6,120 bases of DNA from JBFMCU01 sp964428225 (GTDB lineage Bacteria; Planctomycetota; UBA1135; GCA-002686595). Below the pieces are notes generated by a model. That model saw only the letters and a program-made list of their open reading frames with translations. It made no database searches and was not told the DNA's origin. A program made the translations under genes and the position numbers. Location: NCBI GenBank assembly GCA_964428225.1, contig CAYRXS010000355.1:1-6120 (forward strand), written 5' to 3'. Positions 1 through 4,535 of this stretch are shown here, in pieces; position 1 is the stretch's first letter; each line of letters starts with the position of its first letter.

Positions 1-1
1 G

Positions 2-1579
2 CCCGCATACTCCCTGCCCCCGCGTTCCCCCCCCCCGTCCGCCCCCCCCGTGGGCCGGCAGGCCACGAGCCGGAAGCACGGATCGGGAGTCGCCCTCCAC
101 AGTCTCCCTTCTCGCGTGCCCCACGGGGTGCTCGACGACCTGTGGTGGACCCTCGGGCTTTCGGGTCGAGAAGAGGGAAGGAAGGAGCTCGCGCTCCTCT
201 CGGGCGCCCGGATGATCAACGGTCAGCGCGGAGCGGTCAAGGCCTTCCAGCGGGACACGGCGCTCTGCCCCGACGCCCACGCGATCTTCCCTCCGGGGAC
301 GGTGGTCGAGAAGACCTTCTTCCTCGAGACGTTTCACGTGAAGGAGCAGGGATCCGGCTTCCGTCGCCCCCTGCGGAGCGCGATCCGGCTCTTCGCCCCC
401 TTCTCGACCGACGGGCTGCTCACGATCGAGGAGATCGTGCGGGCGAAGTACCGCTTCGCCCTCACGCGGTGGCGCGACAACGAGCACCCCGGCTTCGCGA
501 TGTATCCACCCGGCGGTGACAACCACGACCTCTACGTCATGGGCTGGTGCGGGCAGGCGGCGGCGCTGGGGTACGCGCTCCAGGTGCTCGGGAAGGGCCT
601 CGACGACTCGCGGGCCCTCGAGATGGCGCGGGCGAGCCTGGACACGCTCGCCCGTGCTCCCTTCGACGAGGACGGCCTTCGGCTCGCCTACCACGGCAAG
701 ACGGGCGAGTGGTCCCGCCAGGACCCCGTCTCCCAGGGCCAGGCGATGACGAACTTCGCCCGTGCAATCGCGGTGGGACGGAAGCGCGGCGAGGAGACAT
801 CCTCCTGGGAGGCATTCCTGAAAAGGGCATGCGGAGTGCACGGGGCACGAATCCGCGCCGACGGGTGGCGGCCCTTGTCCACCGCCGAGGCCTTCCTGAT
901 CGCGCCCCTGTGCAGAGCCGCGACGCTCTTCCGCGATGAACGGTTCGCAGACATCGCGATTCGCGCGGCGGAGCACTACGCGGAGCGTCACCTCTCCATG
1001 GAGGAGCCCTACTGGGGCGGCACTCTCGACGCGCGCTGCGAGGACAAGGAGGGGGCGTGGGCGGCCTTCGAGGCGTTCCTGGCGGTGTACGAGATGACGG
1101 GGGACGATCGGTGGCTCGCCGCGGCCGAGCACGCGTGTGACGTCGTGCTCACGTACACGTATCTCTGGAACGTCGACCTTCCGCCCGGTCGCCTGCGGGA
1201 CCACGCCCTGCAGACGAGGGGCTGGACGAGCGTGTCGGTGCAGAACATGCACCTGGACGTCTTCGGGGTGCTCTATGCTCCCGAGATCTGGCGGCTCGGC
1301 GAGCTCACCGGCCGCGAGGACCTGCAGAAGCTCGCCCTCGTCATGTACCGCAGCTGCGGCCAGATGATCGACCACACGGGCAGCCAGGGCGAGCAGCTCC
1401 AGCAGACTCGCTTCGCCCAGGGCGGCGACCTGAGCGATCCGTCGCGCTTCCGTGGAGGCTACGTCGAGGGCTGGACCGTGTTCTGGATCACCGCCCACTT
1501 CCTGAACGCGGCCGCGAAGTTCGAGGAGATGGGAGTGCCCGTGTGGGCCTCCGCCGAGGCTCCGAAGGAAGGCAGGTGA
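2..1579 (+). CDS. (alpha/alpha)-barrel, six-hairpin-glycosidase-like protein, 5'-partial
   Basis: Probable carbohydrate-active enzyme, substrate unknown. The frame is open from the left edge to the TGA at 1577-1579. The GTG at 50 gives 509 residues but has only poly-C upstream and no ribosome site, so the true start probably lies off the window. Numbering from that GTG, residues about 20-135 look like the end of a beta-sandwich (FPPGTVVEKTFFLETF at 80-95). Residues about 136-495 are mostly amphipathic helices with aromatic, Gly and acidic loops, as in six-hairpin glycosidases: DNHDLYVMGWCGQ (157-169), DPVSQGQAM (225-233), EEPYWGGTLDARCEDKEGAW (318-337), TRGWTSVSVQNMHLDVFG (389-406), GSQGEQLQQTRFAQ (444-457) and GYVEGWTVFWITAHF (470-484). 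The acidic residues in these loops are catalytic candidates only. I do not recognise a numbered GH family. No signal peptide can be judged because the N terminus is missing. The sugar porter 7 bp downstream supports a role in carbohydrate use. The coding call is firm; the fold is inferred from sequence pattern. Confidence 0.78.
   Translation, partial: PAYSLPPRSPPPSAPPVGRQATSRKHGSGVALHSLPSRVPHGVLDDLWWTLGLSGREEGRKELALLSGARMINGQRGAVKAFQRDTALCPDAHAIFPPGTVVEKTFFLETFHVKEQGSGFRRPLRSAIRLFAPFSTDGLLTIEEIVRAKYRFALTRWRDNEHPGFAMYPPGGDNHDLYVMGWCGQAAALGYALQVLGKGLDDSRALEMARASLDTLARAPFDEDGLRLAYHGKTGEWSRQDPVSQGQAMTNFARAIAVGRKRGEETSSWEAFLKRACGVHGARIRADGWRPLSTAEAFLIAPLCRAATLFRDERFADIAIRAAEHYAERHLSMEEPYWGGTLDARCEDKEGAWAAFEAFLAVYEMTGDDRWLAAAEHACDVVLTYTYLWNVDLPPGRLRDHALQTRGWTSVSVQNMHLDVFGVLYAPEIWRLGELTGREDLQKLALVMYRSCGQMIDHTGSQGEQLQQTRFAQGGDLSDPSRFRGGYVEGWTVFWITAHFLNAAAKFEEMGVPVWASAEAPKEGR
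27..49 (+). repeat. Two poly-C homopolymer tracts (10 and 8 C)
   Basis: A run of ten C at 27-36 is separated by GTCCG from a run of eight C at 42-49. In the frame of the downstream gene they encode a Pro-rich stretch just ahead of the barrel protein. Such runs are prone to slippage and to sequencing or assembly error. The frame upstream of about position 50 should therefore not be trusted. Confidence 0.7.
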
Positions 1580-1582
1580 GGA
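1574..1582 (+). promoter_or_regulatory. Shine-Dalgarno of the sugar porter, overlapping the upstream stop codon
   Basis: AGGTGAGGA lies just ahead of the ATG at 1587 and contains the TGA stop of the upstream gene (1577-1579). The complementarity to the 16S rRNA tail and the spacing of about 5-7 bases support 1587 as the start. The overlap with the upstream stop suggests translational coupling within one transcript. Confidence 0.7.
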
Positions 1583-1586
1583 TCCC

Positions 1587-3002
1587 ATGACCACCACCGT
1601 TCACGAGCCGACCTCCACGCCCCAGGGCGACGTCTTCTACCTCGCCCGCGTCTGCCTCGTCGCCACCCTCGGGGGGCTGCTCTTCGGCTACGACACCGCG
1701 GTCATCTCGGGAGCGGTCGACTTCCTCCAGACGCGCTTCACGCTCGACGAGACGTGGACGGGATGGACGACCTCCTGCGCGCTGCTCGGCTGCGCCATCG
1801 GGGTGGCGGGTGCGGGCGTGGCGAGCGACCGCCTCGGCCGCAAGAAGGTGCTCGTGCTCGCCGCGATCCTCTTCCTGGTCTCCGCGATCGGGACCGCGGT
1901 GCCGCGTAGTCTGACCCAGTTCATCGTCTTCCGGATCGTGGGCGGCCTCGCGGTCGGCGCGGCGTCGATGACGAGCCCGATGTACATCGCGGAGATCAGC
2001 CCCGCCCGGATCCGCGGGCGGATGGTGTCGCTGAACCAGCTCGCCATCGTCTCCGGCTTCCTCGTCGTCTACTTCGTCAACTACTACATCGCCCGCTACG
2101 GCATCGCCGTCGACGCGGAGAGCGGCGTCGTCGATCCCGCGCAGGGCTGGAACGTGCTCGAGGGCTGGCGGTGGATGTTCGGCTCGGAGTCCCTGCCCGC
2201 CGCGCTGCTGCTGCTGCTGCTGTTCCTGGTCCCCGAGAGCCCCCGGTGGCTCGTGAAGAAGGGGCGCGAGGCCGACGCCCGCCGCGTCTTGTCGCGCGTG
2301 GGCGGCGAGCGGCAGGCGGAGGGCGAGCTCGTCGAGATCCGGGAGGCGATCGCCGCGGAGGGCGGCTCCCTCGCCCAGCTCTTCCAGCCGGGGATGAGGA
2401 TCGTCCTGGTGATCGGCATCGCCCTCGCGGTGCTGCAGCAGATCACGGGGATCAACGTGTTCCTCTACTACGCCCCGGAGATCTTCAAGGAGATCTCGGG
2501 CGAGAGCATCGACGTGGCGTTGCTCCAGACGATCGTGGTGGGCTCGGTGAACGTCCTGTTCACGGTGATCGCGATCTGGAGCGTCGACCGGATCGGGCGC
2601 AAGCCCCTGATGCTCGTGGGCTTCGTGGGCATGGGCGTCTCGCTCGGGGCCATGGCCGCCGGTTCCTGGTTCGAGAAGACCGGCGACTGGCTGCTCCTCC
2701 CCATCCTCGGCTACATCGCCAGCTTCGCGATGTCCGTGGGCCCGGTGACGTGGGTGATCCTCTCGGAGATCTTCCCCACCCGCATCCGGGGCCGGGCCAT
2801 GGCGATCGCGACCTTCTGCCTGTGGATCGCGAACTACGTCATCACCCAGACCTTCCCGATGATGGAGCACCTCCACCAGGCCGCCCCCTTCTCGCTCTAC
2901 GCCGTCTTCTGCGTGATCTCCGTCTGGTTCGTGTGGCGCTTCGTGCCGGAGACGAAGGGAAGGTCGCTCGAGGAGATCGAGCGGTACTGGTCCCGGAGCT
3001 AG
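1587..3002 (+). CDS. MFS sugar porter, XylE-like sugar:H+ symporter
   Basis: Complete 471-residue inner-membrane transporter, the usual length for the sugar porter family. Signatures in order: GYDTAVISGA (34-43), SDRLGRKKV (80-88), PMYIAEISPARIRG (131-144), PESPRWL (216-222), QQITGINVFLYYAP (284-297), DRIGRKP (334-340), GPVTWVILSEIFPTRIRG (385-402) and VPETKGRSLEEIE (453-465). Twelve hydrophobic segments fit, with a cytoplasmic linker at about 222-268. Aligned by eye to E. coli XylE, the coupling residues match: D36 (XylE D27), R116 (R133) and E201 (E206). Sugar-site residues Q151 (Q168), Q284/Q285 (Q288/Q289), N290 (N294), Y294 (Y298), W389 (W392) and W413 (W416) are also kept. Two differ: F158 replaces Q175 and L412 replaces Q415. 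The loop between helices 5 and 6 (about 171-193) is longer than in XylE. Proton-coupled monosaccharide uptake is well supported; the sugar is not known and need not be xylose. It lies downstream of, and is probably co-transcribed with, the barrel protein. Its TAG stop overlaps that of the convergent BNR_4 gene. Confidence 0.95.
   Translation: MTTTVHEPTSTPQGDVFYLARVCLVATLGGLLFGYDTAVISGAVDFLQTRFTLDETWTGWTTSCALLGCAIGVAGAGVASDRLGRKKVLVLAAILFLVSAIGTAVPRSLTQFIVFRIVGGLAVGAASMTSPMYIAEISPARIRGRMVSLNQLAIVSGFLVVYFVNYYIARYGIAVDAESGVVDPAQGWNVLEGWRWMFGSESLPAALLLLLLFLVPESPRWLVKKGREADARRVLSRVGGERQAEGELVEIREAIAAEGGSLAQLFQPGMRIVLVIGIALAVLQQITGINVFLYYAPEIFKEISGESIDVALLQTIVVGSVNVLFTVIAIWSVDRIGRKPLMLVGFVGMGVSLGAMAAGSWFEKTGDWLLLPILGYIASFAMSVGPVTWVILSEIFPTRIRGRAMAIATFCLWIANYVITQTFPMMEHLHQAAPFSLYAVFCVISVWFVWRFVPETKGRSLEEIERYWSRS
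2999..3002. other. CTAG palindrome shared by two convergent stop codons
   Basis: The porter ends in TAG at 3000-3002 on the plus strand. The BNR_4 gene ends in TAG on the minus strand, at plus positions 2999-3001. The palindrome CTAG therefore supplies both stops and the genes overlap by 4 bp. No intergenic space remains for a dedicated terminator, so each transcript must run into the opposite gene or end inside coding sequence. Confidence 0.9.
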
Positions 3003-4330
3003 TCGGGGCGCCACTCGAGGATCGACACCATCTGGGGCGGCAGATCCTCGAGTTGTTCGCCCGCGCCTTGCCCCACGCGCTGGACGAAGACGTGGAGCTC
3101 ACCGGACTCCGCCCAGCGGACAGGATCGAAGGTCGGCTCCCAGCGCCCGACCGAGTGCTCGGTCAGATCCCGGAAGCGCCATTCGCCCGCTCCGAGGTCG
3201 TCGCACAGGGCCACGGACACCCGGTGGCCCCGCTCCACGTCCCGGAAGAGCATGGCGGCGCCGGTCTTCTCCCCCACCGCGCGTATCGCGAGCTGGGGAC
3301 GTGAGATCGGAGGGCGCCTCGTCCCTCCCCCTCGCAGGACGAAGGGGGTGGTGCGCCGGGTGATCGAGCGGACGTGCCATGCCGTTCCGTCGTGCCAGAC
3401 GAGCCGGTACTGGGGAACCTCCGTGCCCTCGGGTCGCCAGTAGGTGGCGATGTACGGCCGGCCCCGGGTGTCGGCGGCCATCGAGGTCTGGTTGATCAGC
3501 TCGCTGTTCTGGGGAATCCGGCAGGCGTACTCCGAGGTCGCGGCGGTGATGGGGAGCTCGTAGGGCGCGCCGTCGCTCCGCTCCCACGTCACCCCGCCGT
3601 CCCGGGAGCGCGCGTAGCCCAGGTCGTGGTTCGTCTGCACGCCGCCGGTCTCGCGCCAGACCCAGGAGAGGTGGATCGTCCCCGAGGGATCCAGGGCGAG
3701 CTGCCAGTAGGCGTTGCGCTGCCCCTCTCCGTCGAGCAGGCCGTCCTGGACGCGGGACCAGGCCCTCGTCTCCACGTCCCACCGATTCATCATCAGGTTG
3801 CCGTTCCCCGAGCTCCCGTCCCGGTACAGGAAGAGCAGATCGCCGCCGGGGAGGAGGTAGAGCTCGGGATACGTCACCCGCCCCTCCGTCTCGCCGGTCA
3901 TCGGCATCTCGTCGGTCAGCTCGAGCGAGCCGGGGGCCGTGCCCCGGCAGTAGCGCAGGCGGCCTCCGTGGTGGTCCCAGGACACGTGCAGGAAGCCCGC
4001 GCCGTCCACCGCGATGCTGATCGAGTTGTGGGCGTCGCGCGTGTTGCCGGAATAGCGCGTCGTGGCGAGCTCCCACGCGGAGGAGCCGTGCTCGCGCTTC
4101 GCGAGGACCATGCGTGATTCGGGATCGTAGAAGGCGACGTACTGGTGATCCCCGTGGGTGACGACCGAGCTGCGGCGGAAGATCACCGCGTTGACCGAGC
4201 TCCTCGCCCAGCCCTCGGCGATGGGAATGCGGGCGGGCTCCTGCTGCACCGGCACCGCCCCGGGCTCGGGCAGCTCCCCGGAACCGAGGAGGGCAGGCAG
4301 GACGGTGAGAATCACGATCGCGACTTCCAT
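2999..4330 (-). CDS. BNR_4-type beta-propeller protein, probably exported; putative polysaccharide lyase or sugar-binding enzyme
   Basis: Complete 443-residue protein resembling the BNR repeat-containing family (BNR_4). It starts with a short hydrophobic stretch (VAIVILTVLPALLG, 3-16) that could be a weak signal peptide, then a Pro/Glu-rich linker, then propeller sequence from about 45 to the end. One perfect Asp-box (S-x-D-x-G-x-T-W) is SRDGGVTW at 242-249. Family-like segments include SGNTRDAHNS (94-103), LHVSWDHHGG (114-123), VTYPELYLLPGGDLLFLYRD (152-171), GEGQRNAYWQ (201-210), CRIPQNSELINQTSMAADTR (270-289) and GTRRPPISRPQ (336-346). H101 and H121 sit 20 residues apart, as I recall for the histidine pair in propeller ulvan lyases (PL24/PL25). 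That hints at lyase chemistry but is unproven. The ATG at 4330 is the first start after an in-frame TAG (minus strand, 4342-4340); no clear Shine-Dalgarno precedes it. A classical sialidase is less likely. Confidence 0.88.
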   Translation of the reverse strand: MEVAIVILTVLPALLGSGELPEPGAVPVQQEPARIPIAEGWARSSVNAVIFRRSSVVTHGDHQYVAFYDPESRMVLAKREHGSSAWELATTRYSGNTRDAHNSISIAVDGAGFLHVSWDHHGGRLRYCRGTAPGSLELTDEMPMTGETEGRVTYPELYLLPGGDLLFLYRDGSSGNGNLMMNRWDVETRAWSRVQDGLLDGEGQRNAYWQLALDPSGTIHLSWVWRETGGVQTNHDLGYARSRDGGVTWERSDGAPYELPITAATSEYACRIPQNSELINQTSMAADTRGRPYIATYWRPEGTEVPQYRLVWHDGTAWHVRSITRRTTPFVLRGGGTRRPPISRPQLAIRAVGEKTGAAMLFRDVERGHRVSVALCDDLGAGEWRFRDLTEHSVGRWEPTFDPVRWAESGELHVFVQRVGQGAGEQLEDLPPQMVSILEWRPD

Positions 4331-4535
4331 GGGGTCGTTCTAGCAGATCTCCGAATCCGCGGGGAGGGCGGTGCTGCGCTCTCGGCCCATAGCGCGGGCC
4401 TTCGCATCCATACAGTCTGATAACAGCCGGGCGTGTCTCGCGGCGTACACTGATCGGCCCCACCCCGTGACCGGACCCTCTCGTACGCTCGGCGTTCCTC
4501 GACTCCGCCGCAGCCCGGACGACGAGGGGGCGGTC
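4331..4535. other. Divergent intergenic region
   Basis: About 205 bp separate the starts of the minus-strand BNR_4 gene and the plus-strand peptidase, so promoters for both should lie here. I see no convincing -35/-10 pair on either strand. A relatively AT-richer patch at 4404-4426 (containing CATACAGTCTGATAACAG) is the likeliest promoter area. A short inverted repeat, GGCCC at 4384-4388 and GGGCC at 4396-4400 with a 7-base loop, could be an operator half-site pair or chance in GC-rich DNA. No small gene is supportable here. Confidence 0.4.

Noticed and set aside
2205..2222. CTG trinucleotide run in the porter gene as an unstable microsatellite
   Set aside because: It encodes a short Leu run within transmembrane helix 6, which is ordinary for a GC-rich membrane protein gene.
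1488..3014. 508-codon open frame on the minus strand opposite the sugar porter
   Set aside because: His/Asp/Glu/Arg-rich composition without domain motifs; the plus-strand frame has every sugar porter signature, so this is an antisense shadow.
2171..3304. 377-codon plus-strand open frame crossing the porter/BNR_4 junction
   Set aside because: Out of frame with the porter, Arg/Gly/Pro-rich, and runs antisense into the BNR_4 gene. No recognisable motif.
2999..4330. Classical sialidase (neuraminidase)
   Set aside because: Only one perfect Asp-box and no recognisable FRIP motif or arginine triad; overall sequence resembles BNR_4 proteins instead.
4384..4400. Hairpin GGCCC/GGGCC as an intrinsic terminator
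   Set aside because: The 5-bp stem is short, there is no following T-run on either strand, and it lies between divergent gene starts where a terminator is not expected.
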